Positions 28,201-36,878 of a DNA stretch of 37,757 nt are shown here, one piece after another. Positions within the stretch are counted from its first letter, which is position 1. Every line of letters starts with the position of its first letter. The DNA comes from a virus. A program made the position numbers and the translations under genes. The stretch spans positions 1-37,757 of IMG/VR virus record IMGVR_UViG_3300042317_000707. One strand, 5' to 3'. The notes below the pieces were generated by a model. The model saw only the letters and a list, made by a program, of their open reading frames with translations. It was not told where the DNA came from and searched no databases.

Positions 28201-28877
28201 CTGTAAGAGCCCCAGCGGATGGTGTCGAGCAGGGCCCTTGTGCCCATCGGCACTTCGGTCAACGCCGCCTCGGCGGCCATCTCGCGATTCCGCCAGAGGT
28301 GTGCCACCAGCATGAGGATGGCCGACTTCACCGTGGCGGGCACGCTGGTGCCGTCCGCTGAGTAGCCTGCCCACCATGTCACGGTCGTGCTGTTCTGGTC
28401 CACAAGGTGTGTCGGCCACGTCTGGCCGTACAGCGGGCGAGCCACGCCTGGGGTGGCCTGCCGGTCAACTCGGTACTCCGTGGCGTCCAGCGTCGTCGTA
28501 GAGGCCCCAGCGGACGGCGTGTAGGTGATCGTGACCGCCGTGGCCGTGCCCGACTGCACCATGGGCGGGCGTGGCAGTTCAATGTCGAGGTTGGGCACGG
28601 TGCCCTGGCGGCCTTCGATGTTGTTGCCGTCCGCCTTCAGGCCGAATTGCACCGGGCTGCCGACGGGCCCGTAGAACGAATCAAGACGCATGGTCCACTG
28701 CGTGGCGCAAAAGGTCCGGTCGCAGTAATCCTCTGCCCAGCGGGTGGCCGCGGAAATGAGGTTGTTGATCAGCGTGTCGTCGTCCGTGTTGTCGATACGC
28801 AGGTGCAGCTTCGCCTCGGCAAGCGTCACCGGGTTACTGGCAGGCTCGGTTGCACGAATCAGGCTGCGATATCTCAT
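28197..28877 (-). CDS. Head-tail connector (gp6/gp8-like)
   Basis: 226 residues. The opening NPVTLAEAKLHLRIDNTDDD, then LINNLISAATRWAEDYCDRT is the signature of gp6-like (phiE125 gp8 family) connector proteins that bind the portal. A beta-rich insertion lies at 85-175 and the C-terminus returns to helix (VKSAILMLVAHLWRNREMAA). Coupled by ATGA on both sides. Confidence 0.88.
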   Translation of the reverse strand: MRYRSLIRATEPASNPVTLAEAKLHLRIDNTDDDTLINNLISAATRWAEDYCDRTFCATQWTMRLDSFYGPVGSPVQFGLKADGNNIEGRQGTVPNLDIELPRPPMVQSGTATAVTITYTPSAGASTTTLDATEYRVDRQATPGVARPLYGQTWPTHLVDQNSTTVTWWAGYSADGTSVPATVKSAILMLVAHLWRNREMAAEAALTEVPMGTRALLDTIRWGSYR

Positions 28878-29098
28878 CGGGTAGGTTTCCTCCCTCGGCG
28901 GCGCGGGGCGTCGGCCGTTTCGACGTTGCGGTGCTCAACCGCGGCGACCTCGAGCAGCGGCTGCTGGTCGCGGACAAGCTCAACGCCGCCCGTGAGCAGC
29001 AAGCTTTTCGCCGGCCCGCTGGGATACTCAATCACGGCCCCCTTTGTGTAGCCGTTCATCGACCGCGTAAACCGCAGCAAGACGTGATCAGGCCGCAT
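28874..29098 (-). CDS. Small structural-region protein
   Basis: 74 residues from the ATG at 29098; GGGGAGG lies 6 bases upstream. It has GYTKGAVIEYPSGPAKSLLL and a basic Arg-rich tail (RRRGRKPTR). Small proteins with this G-x-x-x-E-x-P pattern sit beside connector genes in many phages; function unknown. It overlaps the glycosyltransferase by 11 bases. Confidence 0.65.
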   Translation of the reverse strand: MRPDHVLLRFTRSMNGYTKGAVIEYPSGPAKSLLLTGGVELVRDQQPLLEVAAVEHRNVETADAPRRRGRKPTR

Positions 29099-29855
29099 TC
29101 GATGCCTCCCCGTGTTCAATGGATCCCCACGCCTCGGCCGGGCGACGGCCGCCCTGGTTCCAGTAATTGCTTGGCGTCTGGTAGACCGGCTTCAAATCCC
29201 GGCCCGGCCATGTGATCTTCAGCTCTGCGTGGCCGATGGCGATCTGCGGGGCAAGCCCGAGCGTGTGCCCCGACTTCTTGAACTGCTTCCAAAAGTAGAT
29301 GTCAGGGTCGCAGCGCGGCGGCTCGCCTGGCTGCGGATCTCCCCAGTGCCCATCAGCGCAGGGCTTGCCAAGAAACCACGGAGCAGGCGTCCGTTTTAGG
29401 GCTTCGCTGCGAATGAGCGTGCACCCGAAGTGCGCGGTATCCACTGGCTGAATCACTGCCTCAAACCAGCTGTTGGGCAGCTGCACCATGCCGATGCTGC
29501 CGTCGTGCCCCTCGGGCGTGAACATCGGCACGCCGTCGTCCCGCTTCGTCTGCAGCGGAGCCACGGCGTCATAGCCCGACACCATGGCCGCCGTCATCAG
29601 CCGCTGAACCGTGTCGGCTTCAAAGACGGTGTCGTAGTCAATGGCGAGGATCCAATCGGTTCGCTCCACCATGTCCACCAGCACCCTGTCTAAACATTGC
29701 TCCCAGAAAGCCCCGGTAAATTTAGTGGGCCGAATGCCAAGCGGCATTAAGGCCGACATGACGCAAAAATAATTGTCGGTGAATGCCAGCCGAGGCAGGC
29801 TGAACGCCGCCTCCACCCGCAGGTCGTGCTCAACGTTGCCAACGCAAACTTTCAT
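29088..29855 (-). CDS. Glycosyltransferase-like protein (C), inside the head operon
   Basis: 255 residues; GGAG precedes the ATG. TDWILAIDYDTVFEADT carries the Asp73-x-Asp75 metal/nucleotide-sugar motif, and later DPDIYFWKQFKKSG and HAELKITWPGRD fit a GT-A fold. The third transferase in the genome, but encoded between a capsid-associated protein and the connector. Possible roles: glycosylating virion proteins or host receptors. Separated from the upstream gene by a strong hairpin. Confidence 0.75.
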   Translation of the reverse strand: MKVCVGNVEHDLRVEAAFSLPRLAFTDNYFCVMSALMPLGIRPTKFTGAFWEQCLDRVLVDMVERTDWILAIDYDTVFEADTVQRLMTAAMVSGYDAVAPLQTKRDDGVPMFTPEGHDGSIGMVQLPNSWFEAVIQPVDTAHFGCTLIRSEALKRTPAPWFLGKPCADGHWGDPQPGEPPRCDPDIYFWKQFKKSGHTLGLAPQIAIGHAELKITWPGRDLKPVYQTPSNYWNQGGRRPAEAWGSIEHGEASNAA

Positions 29856-29875
29856 GGTGTCTCCAGAAACGCCAA

Positions 29876-29904
29876 CGGGCGGCCCGGGCGTACCGAGCCG
29901 CCCG
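29876..29904 (-). terminator. Intercistronic hairpin after capsid genes
   Basis: CGGGCGGC and GCCGCCCG form a perfect 8-bp stem with a 13-base loop in the 80-base gap after the 143-residue gene. AACGCC/GGCGTT can add an outer stem. Followed on the minus strand by TTGGCGTTTC. Probably reduces read-through from highly expressed capsid genes into the glycosyltransferase and connector genes. Confidence 0.55.
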
Positions 29905-29935
29905 CATGTGGGCGTTATCTCTGATGCGTCAAGCG

Positions 29936-30367
29936 TCAGGCGTTGGCGACGTTGTTCACGCCGGACTCGCTCGCTGTGACAGCGTGCTGCTCGGCCTTGC
30001 TGAGCCGGGCCGCGGTCACGACCGCCACCGTGTTGCCGGGGCTGGTAACGACGGTCAGGTACCGCTTGCGGCCACGCAGATCGACGTTAAACCGGGCAAC
30101 CGCTCCGACGTTCGCGCCCGTGGTCGCGCCGGCACCAGCGGTGACCGACAGCCCCGTGATGTCCGTCTGGCCCGAGCCGGACGCGTCGGATTCCTGCACC
30201 TTGCAGACGCTGGCGTACGCCGAGGTCGTCGCCGTGAACGGCGAGTAGACCACGTCGATGCTGGCGAACTTGAATCCGGCCGTGTCGATCTCGTGCGAGT
30301 GAGTGGCCGACGCCGCGACGCTCGCCGCAGCCTTGACCACCGACTTGGCACCGGAATGATGATTCAT
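29936..30367 (-). CDS. Probable capsid decoration or minor head protein
   Basis: 143 residues; AGGAG 9 bases before the ATG. Small-residue, beta-rich protein with FKFASIDVVYSPFTATTSAY and RGRKRYLTVVTSPGNTVAVV. Its place directly after the major capsid gene is that of decoration or head-stabilising proteins. No family recognised with certainty. Confidence 0.6.
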   Translation of the reverse strand: MNHHSGAKSVVKAAASVAASATHSHEIDTAGFKFASIDVVYSPFTATTSAYASVCKVQESDASGSGQTDITGLSVTAGAGATTGANVGAVARFNVDLRGRKRYLTVVTSPGNTVAVVTAARLSKAEQHAVTASESGVNNVANA

Positions 30368-30396
30368 GGGTTCATTCTCCTAGAAAGGTGTCAGGT

Positions 30397-31803
30397 TCAG
30401 GCGAGCTTGAGGGCGACCACCGGGCCGGCCTCGCTGTTGGTTCCGAGCGAGTGGTGGTTGATGTCCACGCGGTAGGTGACCCTCCACGCGGTCTGATCCA
30501 CCTCGAAGTAGCGGTCGGTGCTCGAGGCAATCTGCATGTCGCCCTTGTTCGCCATGATGGACGAAAGGGACACGTCGCCGACGTAGGCCGCGATCTGGCC
30601 GGTCGTCGGAGCAGCCGACATCTTCAGCACCCACACCACGGGCAGGCCGAGGAAGGTGTTGGGCGTGCCCTGGGCAAGATTCGCCGCGGTGTTGCCGCCA
30701 GCAAGCGCCCCGATCGTGCCCGACCCAGCCGTGCCGCTCGACAGCATCATCCGCTGCACGCTGTTGTGGTAGACGGCCGGGTGCATGTACCAGGCCGAAG
30801 TACCAATCGCGTACCGCGGAAGGCTGGCGAGAGCCTTGAGGTAGTCGTCGATGTCGAGGGCCGCCACCGACGTGTTGCCGGAAGCCGCAGACACGACCGA
30901 CGCGGTGTGCGTGCCGTCGTCAATCTGCGACAGGCCACGGATGCCGCCGTAGGCGGACGAGCCGGTGCCGTTGAAGAAAGCGTCGTCGAGGGTGCCGCTG
31001 ATGGTCGTGGCGTACTCCTGCACGAGCCACTGGGCCACCGAAATGGCGTTGTCGGCGAGCAGCTCGTTGCTGACGCGGGTGGCCGCGGCCAACTTCTTCA
31101 GCACCAGCTGCACCATCGTCGCCGTGGGGTCGCTCGTGGTGATGGTGGTGTTTTCGCCGAGCCAGTAGCCCGTGATGCCCGACAGACGCTTGGGCACCAA
31201 GAGCGTGTCCGAGGAGGTCGTGACGCGCTGGGCGAGGTTCATCGACACCCCGAAGGTCTCAACCAGGCGGATGAGGGAATTGCTGAAATCCTCAAAAACC
31301 AGGCTTCCGCCGAGGCTGTTGACTTGGCCGCCGAGGTCGCGGGATTCGATGCCCAGGTGGTCGCGGCACCACTGGCGGGCGTTCACGTCGCCGTTGAGGC
31401 TCTTGAGCCACTGGCCGCAGCGGTGCGCGACCTCCGGCGTCTCAAACACGCCGGGCTTGTAACCGCGGTACGAAACCGCTTCGATGCGGGGCTTCATGTC
31501 GGTGGTCTCCGTGGGGGCCGGTGCGGCCCGGTTCAGAACCTTCAGAATTTCGTTCTTGCGAGCCTCGGCCGCCTCGGCCTTGGCAATCGCCGACTTGATC
31601 CGCTCGGCCTTCGCCAGCAGTTCGTCGTACTTGGCCTGCCGGGCCTCAACCTTCGCCACCTCGGACCGCTCGCCCTCTTCCATGGGCTTTTCATCGCCGT
31701 CCATCGCCGTCTCAACAGACTCCTCGGCGGAATCCTCGAGGGCACCCATCTCAGCGAGAACGGAAGCGAGTTCGTCGAGCAGTTCCTTGACGCGGGCGGC
31801 CAT
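30397..31803 (-). CDS. Major capsid protein (HK97 fold)
   Basis: 468 residues from the ATG at 31803 with AGGAG 8 bases upstream. The first 105 residues are a charged coiled-coil delta domain (VKELLDELASVLAEMGALED) removed in related phages by the prohead protease. The rest is HK97-like: SLGGSLVFEDFSNSLIRLVE, YWLGENTTITTSDPTATMVQ, LADNAISVAQWLVQEYATTI and FLGLPVVW. The long internal N-terminus probably serves as scaffold, since no separate scaffold gene is seen. Confidence 0.93.
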   Translation of the reverse strand: MAARVKELLDELASVLAEMGALEDSAEESVETAMDGDEKPMEEGERSEVAKVEARQAKYDELLAKAERIKSAIAKAEAAEARKNEILKVLNRAAPAPTETTDMKPRIEAVSYRGYKPGVFETPEVAHRCGQWLKSLNGDVNARQWCRDHLGIESRDLGGQVNSLGGSLVFEDFSNSLIRLVETFGVSMNLAQRVTTSSDTLLVPKRLSGITGYWLGENTTITTSDPTATMVQLVLKKLAAATRVSNELLADNAISVAQWLVQEYATTISGTLDDAFFNGTGSSAYGGIRGLSQIDDGTHTASVVSAASGNTSVAALDIDDYLKALASLPRYAIGTSAWYMHPAVYHNSVQRMMLSSGTAGSGTIGALAGGNTAANLAQGTPNTFLGLPVVWVLKMSAAPTTGQIAAYVGDVSLSSIMANKGDMQIASSTDRYFEVDQTAWRVTYRVDINHHSLGTNSEAGPVVALKLA

Positions 31804-31820
31804 GTGTGCGGCTCCTGTAT

Positions 31821-31845
31821 GCGGGTGGCGTAATTGCCTACCCGC
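31821..31845. promoter_or_regulatory. Hairpin in the leader of the major capsid gene
   Basis: GCGGGTGGC and GCCTACCCGC pair with one bulged base around GTAATT. It lies 18 bases upstream of the capsid start, just before the AGGAG site on the minus-strand transcript. It could protect or expose the ribosome-binding site or mark mRNA 5' ends. Effect not known. Confidence 0.4.
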
Positions 31846-31893
31846 AGAGTAGGGCTGCATGGCCGCCACTTGCAGACCGCGGCAGCGACGTTG

Positions 31894-31909
31894 TTACCTA
31901 GTTAGGTAA
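31894..31909. promoter_or_regulatory. Palindromic operator-like site
   Basis: TTACCTA-GT-TAGGTAA, a perfect 7+2+7 inverted repeat overlapping the end of the zinc-ribbon gene and upstream of the capsid gene. It contains the ACCTAG hexamer that recurs at 16315, 16377 and 16487 near the integrase, so a shared regulator is possible. It could also be chance. Confidence 0.4.
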
Positions 31910-32074
31910 TGACCGTCGGCGAATCTCGCACGACTTCACGACGTGCTTTGCCGTCTTGCGGCACGATGGGCACCGCAGATACCGCGTACAAACGCCGCCA
32001 CGTTCCACTGATGCGTACACGCCAAGGCGAGCACAGCGGCAGTGCTGGCAAACGTCACCCGACCTTGTAGCCAT
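31898..32074 (-). CDS. Small zinc-ribbon protein (58 residues)
   Basis: A 58-residue frame from the ATG at 32074, overlapping the protease end by 20 bases. The protein has VCQHCRC near residues 8-14 and CTRYLRCPSCRKTAK at 29-43, a Cys-x2-Cys ... Cys-x5-Cys-x2-Cys zinc ribbon, and a basic tail. The ribosome-binding site is poor, but the Cys pattern is too regular to be chance. Tiny zinc ribbons with R-Y-L/R-R-C-P-x-C ends occur in phage head operons. Function unknown. Confidence 0.65.
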   Translation of the reverse strand: MATRSGDVCQHCRCARLGVYASVERGGVCTRYLRCPSCRKTAKHVVKSCEIRRRSLPN

Positions 32075-32681
32075 GCTGTCGGAGAAACCTGCGGATGCTT
32101 TTCTCGGTCTTCGCGTCCCGTAAAAGGGCCGGCAGCTTCAGCGCCGGTCGGTGCGATTGTAGAAACCGCTCATAGGAGCGAACCGCCACGCCGGTGGTGG
32201 CTTGCTCATAGGCCGGCGTCAGCACTGGGGAAACGTCATAGACGCCTTGCACCGAGACCACGTTGCGCAGGGCCGTGCCATCCTCGTCTTTGTCCCATGA
32301 CTCCTCGCCGATCACGAACGCGAAGCTTGAGCCCCAAACGTCCCCTCGCGAAATCAGCGTAGTCAGATCACGCCCCAGCTGCGTGTCTGGCACTTCCACC
32401 GAATACCGCATCCCCTCTTCGTCGGTGTCTACGGCGAGCGTGCCGCTGCGAGTCGAGCCCAGTACAAAGTTGGGGTCGTGATTCCAGAGGGCCACGACAG
32501 GATGCGACTGTTCCTTCAGCGCCCGCGTAAACGCACCCGGCAGGATTCGCTCACGAAACGTGCCCAGCAACGTGCTGCGGACGTTGTATTTTGCGGCGTA
32601 CCCGCTGATGTACGCCTTGCCCTCGTTTCGGGTCTCCATCGTCAGCGGAAGCGATACGCAGCGGCGCTCAAGGTTGTCCAT
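32055..32681 (-). CDS. Prohead protease (HK97 gp4/U35 family)
   Basis: 208 residues. Recognised from YISGYAAKYNV, the ERILPGAFTRAL motif, LWNHDPNFVLG (His68) and WGSSFAF (Ser118 or Ser119), with DVSPVLTPAY near 155: the His-Ser prohead protease arrangement. It cleaves capsid delta domains and itself. Directly upstream of the capsid genes, as usual. Confidence 0.92.
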   Translation of the reverse strand: MDNLERRCVSLPLTMETRNEGKAYISGYAAKYNVRSTLLGTFRERILPGAFTRALKEQSHPVVALWNHDPNFVLGSTRSGTLAVDTDEEGMRYSVEVPDTQLGRDLTTLISRGDVWGSSFAFVIGEESWDKDEDGTALRNVVSVQGVYDVSPVLTPAYEQATTGVAVRSYERFLQSHRPALKLPALLRDAKTEKSIRRFLRQHGYKVG

Positions 32682-32684
32682 GGC

Positions 32685-34046
32685 TTACTTCCTCTTCCGG
32701 GTGGAGGGCTTGCGGGCTCGAGGTGTTGCAGGCTTCACGGGCGTGTCATTCGCTGGCGGCTGGCCAGCCAGCAAGGCATCGGTGTACGACTGCGGCTGAT
32801 TGTCGGCTGGGGCTGGCTCGCCGGCATTGCCGGCGGCGGCCGTGGCTGCGATGCCCTGCATGGTGGTCAGGTTCATCTGCATGTACCGCTGGTCCCCATC
32901 CGGTCCAATGGGGTTCATGTTGAGAACCTCGCGGCATTCGTTGATTGAGTAGATGCCGGTATTCAGCATGGTCTGCAGCCAGTTCGCCTGTGCCGCCAGG
33001 TCGCCACGCAAAAGTCCGCGGGTGTCGAACTCGGCGAAGTACACGTCGTCACGCACGACCAGGTCACGCGTGATCGCCGACTCCCAGCGGCGGAACCATG
33101 GCATCAGCGTCTGCTGCACGAGGTCGATGGCGGCCTGCTCCTGCGACGCATAGCCGACTTTCGTCTTGTCCTGCACGTATGACGGATCGACCCGGTAGGC
33201 CCGGCAGATCTCAATGACTTGGTACTGCCGAGTCTCCAAAAACTGGCTGGCCTCGTTGGTGCTCTGCACGTCCTTCCAGTGCACGCCCTGGGGCAACACG
33301 GCCGTTCTATGAGCCCGGTCAGCGCCCCTGTGCATCCGCTCAAACTGCTCACGGAGCCGCTCGGCAGTCTCAACCGTGATCGGGTTGTCCGATTCCATGA
33401 GGCCCGACAGTCGGCAGGCGTTGCCGAAGTACGCACCGCCGTGCGTCTCTAGGGCTTGGGCCAGGGCGATGGCGTCCCGGCTCAGCGTGATCGGCAGCAT
33501 GCCCTGAACGCCGTCGTTGCTCAGCCACCGCAGGTGGAAAATCTGATCCTGCCGGTAGATCGTCTCGCGGCCGTTCTGCTCGCGGTAGCAGTACCGCAGG
33601 CTGCCATCCTCAAGCTGCTCGACCTTCATGCGGCTCGGGTGCAGCGGCCAGAGTTCGCTGACCGCACCCGCCGCGCCGCTTCGAATCTCGGCGTAGGCGT
33701 TGCCGTACAGCAGGCAGTGAGCCGTGAGCATCTCGCGAAACTCAAACGATGTGAGCCAGCCGTTGGGCTGCTGGTTCAGCAGGCGGTACAGCGGCAAGCC
33801 GCGGGCCCGTTCCTTGCCGCCCTCGGGCAGCCGCTGGTACAGATGCAACGGCACCGTCGCGACGTTCTCCGCGATAAGCCGCACGCACGCCAGCACCGTC
33901 GAGCACTGCAGCGCCGTCTCGGGCGTGATCCGAACGCCAGCCGGCCCGCGGGCGGGCGACTCGTTCCAGCCGTCGTCGTACCCGCCGCCTCGCAGGTCAA
34001 TGATGCGGTAGCCCTTCTCGGGCGTCTCTTCAGCGTGCGCGATCAT
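32685..34046 (-). CDS. Portal protein (HK97 family)
   Basis: 453 residues. The pattern TVLACVRLIAENVATVPLHLY, LPLYRLLNQQPNGWLTSFEF and the C-terminal Ala-rich low-complexity region define HK97-type portals. The dodecameric portal forms the DNA channel. ATGA overlap with the large terminase. The C-terminal 70 residues are Pro/Ala/Lys-rich and disordered. Confidence 0.93.
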   Translation of the reverse strand: MIAHAEETPEKGYRIIDLRGGGYDDGWNESPARGPAGVRITPETALQCSTVLACVRLIAENVATVPLHLYQRLPEGGKERARGLPLYRLLNQQPNGWLTSFEFREMLTAHCLLYGNAYAEIRSGAAGAVSELWPLHPSRMKVEQLEDGSLRYCYREQNGRETIYRQDQIFHLRWLSNDGVQGMLPITLSRDAIALAQALETHGGAYFGNACRLSGLMESDNPITVETAERLREQFERMHRGADRAHRTAVLPQGVHWKDVQSTNEASQFLETRQYQVIEICRAYRVDPSYVQDKTKVGYASQEQAAIDLVQQTLMPWFRRWESAITRDLVVRDDVYFAEFDTRGLLRGDLAAQANWLQTMLNTGIYSINECREVLNMNPIGPDGDQRYMQMNLTTMQGIAATAAAGNAGEPAPADNQPQSYTDALLAGQPPANDTPVKPATPRARKPSTRKRK

Positions 34047-35620
34047 ACTGCGATGATGTCCCAGGATTGTTCAGGCGTCGGCGTTGTGGCAACTTGCCAA
34101 AGGCCGATAGCCATAACCAGGCTTACGATGCCGTCAATTCGTTCTGTGGACTTGGCCTTGCTTGGTTTGATGTTGCCAGCTGCGGAATCGGTTTGAATCG
34201 CCACGTTGTTGGCCTGCCACGCCAGCACCGGATGCCCGCCGTGGCGGAGCTTGCCGGCCACCACCCAGTTTTCCAGTTGCTTGGATGGTGCCGACAAAGA
34301 GCCGTAGCCCTGTCGGAAATTTTGCATGGCAAGCCCGTCTCCTTGCAGTTGCTGCCCCAGCTGGGCGCTGTTCCATGGGTCCAGCCCGATGCCTCGAATG
34401 CGGTACTTTGACGCCAAAGCGTTGATGTCCCGACGGACGTGCTCAAAGTCGGTGACGTTGCCATCCGTCATCGTCAGGTGCCCCTGCCGCTGCCACGTCA
34501 GGTATGGCACTTTGTCCCGACGCTCCCGCTGGTGGGCGTTGTCCGACGGGATCCAAAAATGCGGCTCTATCCAAAACGTGCCGTCATCCAATGGAAACAG
34601 CAGCACCAGCGCGGTCGTATCAAACGTGGTCGCCAAGTCGAGGCCAGCCCAGCACTCGCGCCCGTTGAGGTCCACAGGGCATGCCCCGTTGCCCTGTGCC
34701 CAGTGATCCATCCGCAGCCACCTTTGGTCCTGCTCCGTCCACTGGTTCAGATACAGCTGCCGGAAGGTGTTTTCGTATGTGGGCATCTCCACCGCTCGGG
34801 CGCACTCGCTCCGCAGGAAGTCAAGCTTCACCGACACGCCCAGGTTCGGATTGGCTTTCGCCCATGTTTTTTCGCTTTTCCAGTCGGCAGCGGCATCGGC
34901 CGCAAAGATCATCGGCAGGAAAGTGGCATCCTTCACGGCACCGTCCCGCACCGCCTCGGCGTACTTCCAGATTTCCCAACAGACGCTTTTGCGGTCGTAG
35001 CCTGCCGTGGTCAGCGCGACCGTGAGCGGGTTGCGCCGCGCCCCCTGGCTCGACAGCATGACTTCCCACATCTCACGGTTGCTTACGTGCAGCTCGTCAA
35101 AAATGACAGCATGGGCCGAGAGCCCGTGCTGAATACCTGCCTCGGCGGACAGTGCCTTGTACGTCGCGTGCGTGGACTCCCGTACGATCGCGTTACGGTA
35201 CACCTTCAGCTTCTGAGACAGCGTCGGCGACTGCTCGACCGCGATCTTTGCGGTATCAAACACCAGCCTTGCCTGATCCCTTGATGCCGCGCATGAATAG
35301 ACTTCGCAGCCAGGCTCGGGCTCGAGCAGGCACCGAAGAGCGATGCCAGCGGCCAAGGTGCTCTTCCCATTTTTGCGAGGCAACGCAAGCAGGCTGGTCC
35401 GCACTTTGCGGCGGCCGTTCTCCTCGGCGAACAACGCCCGGATGTAGTCGCGCTGCCACGCCTCAAGCAAGAACGGTTTGCCGCCCAACTCGCCCTTGGC
35501 GTGCGTCAGGTGCTTTTGAAAAAACACCACGGCCAAGCATGACGAGCAATCGCCGCACGGCTGTTCAGCCGAACATCTTGCGGTCTTCTTCGTCTTCGAC
35601 GGCTTCCGGCTTTTCGACAT
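34043..35620 (-). CDS. terL: Terminase large subunit
   Basis: 525 residues. Walker A LPRKNGKST (80-88), Walker B AVIFDELHV (Asp175-Glu176), and nuclease acidic residues near WAGLDLATTFD (Asp328, Asp334): ATPase plus RNase H-like nuclease that cuts and pumps DNA. The N-terminus has a Cys cluster CSAEQPCGDCSSC (Cys16, 22, 25, 28) that could bind a metal, unusual for the family. The gene overlaps the small subunit gene by 56 bases. Confidence 0.95.
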   Translation of the reverse strand: MSKSRKPSKTKKTARCSAEQPCGDCSSCLAVVFFQKHLTHAKGELGGKPFLLEAWQRDYIRALFAEENGRRKVRTSLLALPRKNGKSTLAAGIALRCLLEPEPGCEVYSCAASRDQARLVFDTAKIAVEQSPTLSQKLKVYRNAIVRESTHATYKALSAEAGIQHGLSAHAVIFDELHVSNREMWEVMLSSQGARRNPLTVALTTAGYDRKSVCWEIWKYAEAVRDGAVKDATFLPMIFAADAAADWKSEKTWAKANPNLGVSVKLDFLRSECARAVEMPTYENTFRQLYLNQWTEQDQRWLRMDHWAQGNGACPVDLNGRECWAGLDLATTFDTTALVLLFPLDDGTFWIEPHFWIPSDNAHQRERRDKVPYLTWQRQGHLTMTDGNVTDFEHVRRDINALASKYRIRGIGLDPWNSAQLGQQLQGDGLAMQNFRQGYGSLSAPSKQLENWVVAGKLRHGGHPVLAWQANNVAIQTDSAAGNIKPSKAKSTERIDGIVSLVMAIGLWQVATTPTPEQSWDIIAV

Positions 35621-36038
35621 GCAATGAAGCCCTAGCCGACGGATTTAATCCAAAGTCCTGTTCCAGCTGCCGCAGCTGCTGGGCCAGCTTGTGGGCAATG
35701 GACACCTCGGGGCGCTGGGCGATGTACTTGACTTCTCCCTTGTCGTTCAGGATCGGGTACGTGTCGCCTTCCTTTTTCAGTTTGGCACGCGTGGCAAGCC
35801 ACCATTCGTATGTGTCGCAGTAACGCGCCAGCGCCTCAATGTCGGCTTGCGTCATTACTCGCACGGCCTGAAGCATCGGCAGCAGTTCACGCCAGCGATC
35901 AGCGGCCATGTCGCCGAGATGGCTAGGCATGCTCACGCCACCAACTGGGGGCTGCGGCTCGTCGTCCCTGTGAACCCGCAGCGTCCCGCGGGCCGCACGA
36001 ATTGCCGTCGGCGTTTTTGGCGGACCTCTCTTGCCCAT
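35565..36038 (-). CDS. terS: Terminase small subunit (P27 family)
   Basis: 157 residues. MGKRGPPKTPTAIRAARGT at the start is the P27-family signature, followed by a helical DNA-binding and oligomerisation core (ADIEALARYCDTYEWW) and a C-terminal FGLNPSARASLHV. It recognises phage DNA for packaging. AGGGGG precedes the ATG. Confidence 0.9.
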   Translation of the reverse strand: MGKRGPPKTPTAIRAARGTLRVHRDDEPQPPVGGVSMPSHLGDMAADRWRELLPMLQAVRVMTQADIEALARYCDTYEWWLATRAKLKKEGDTYPILNDKGEVKYIAQRPEVSIAHKLAQQLRQLEQDFGLNPSARASLHVEKPEAVEDEEDRKMFG

Positions 36039-36119
36039 GACCTACCCCCTAATGATTACCTGTCGCCGTGTACGCAGATGCAAGCCGGGCGGTTTCTTAG
36101 ACGTTTTGTGCCGCAGTTT

Positions 36120-36425
36120 TCACCCGCCCCTGGCCGTTTTTCGCGAGTGACAGACCACGCACAACGTCTGACCATTGCCAAGGTCGTATCGCTCGCCGCC
36201 TTTGCGTATGGGCACGATGTGATCCGCCTGGGCCTCGCGGTGGTCACTGCACACTCGCCCGCAGTCGCGGCAAGTCCACGCATCACGCGTCAACACGGCC
36301 TTGCGCCACGCCCTGTGTGCCTTGTCGCAATACCCTCGAGCAGCAGCGTTTGGCCTGTTGGTGTCGTCCCGCTTTCGTGCAGGACGCAACCGCATCGGCT
36401 GGTGTGCAGGAATGCGAGTGGGCAC
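36120..36425 (-). CDS. HNH endonuclease beside terminase
   Basis: 101 residues from GTG at 36425. CRDCGRVCSDHREAQADHIV, then GNGQTLCVVCHSRKT form an HNH fold with two CxxC pairs and the DHIVP motif. HNH proteins next to the terminase are often packaging nucleases required for cos cutting. A frame 36056-36286 in another phase is a shadow. Confidence 0.9.
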   Translation of the reverse strand: MPTRIPAHQPMRLRPARKRDDTNRPNAAARGYCDKAHRAWRKAVLTRDAWTCRDCGRVCSDHREAQADHIVPIRKGGERYDLGNGQTLCVVCHSRKTARGG

Positions 36426-36778
36426 TAGGACTTCATGACCACGTTCACCGTGGCCGTGGCGTTGGTGGTGGCTGCCACCAGCTTCACGTACGGCATGGCG
36501 TACGCTGCGTCGGGCAGGGCATAGGCCGTGCGGTTGGTGGTGCTGGGGGCCAGCGTAATGTTGGCGGCGGCTCCGTCGCTGCCGTACAGCTGGCAGAAGC
36601 TGCCGGTTTCCGTGTCGTTCCCCCAGACCTGAATCGTGGCGGCGTTCGTGGTAATCGTCGGCAGCTCAACAACAGCGCCGGCCATGTCGTCCATTCGCAG
36701 CGTGGTGCATGTGCTGGTGGCAGTGGTCACCGTGGCGGTGACAACGCGGAACAGACGCTTGATTTTGACCTGTGACAT
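36425..36778 (-). CDS. Small Ala/Thr-rich beta protein, possible virion component
   Basis: 117 residues; GGAG before the ATG. Composition and strand pattern (VVTATVTTATSTCTTLRMDD, then AATIQVWGNDTETGSF) suggest a small structural protein. Location upstream of HNH/terminase is unusual for a structural gene. No family recognised. Confidence 0.6.
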   Translation of the reverse strand: MSQVKIKRLFRVVTATVTTATSTCTTLRMDDMAGAVVELPTITTNAATIQVWGNDTETGSFCQLYGSDGAAANITLAPSTTNRTAYALPDAAYAMPYVKLVAATTNATATVNVVMKS

Positions 36779-36797
36779 GATTGCTCCTTGTTATGGC

Positions 36798-36812
36798 TCG
36801 GGTCTTGCCCGA
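36798..36812. other. Minor hairpin in the 36.8-kb gap
   Basis: TCGGG-TCTTG-CCCGA, a 5-bp stem with a 5-base loop, in the 100-base gap between the 29-residue peptide and the 117-residue gene. Weak; possible processing or attenuation site. Confidence 0.25.
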
Positions 36813-36878
36813 AGCGTGGCCCGTGCGTTTAGTGTGCCAGTTTGGCTTGCAAGACTTGCAGTCCGCCTGCTTTTTGGG

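Noticed and set aside
30388-31833. Long plus-strand frame of 481 codons
   Set aside because: Antisense to the major capsid gene; His/Arg/Gly-rich composition and no domain.
36056-36286. Minus-strand frame of 76 codons
   Set aside because: Lies in another phase inside the HNH gene, whose CxxC and DHIVP motifs show the true frame.
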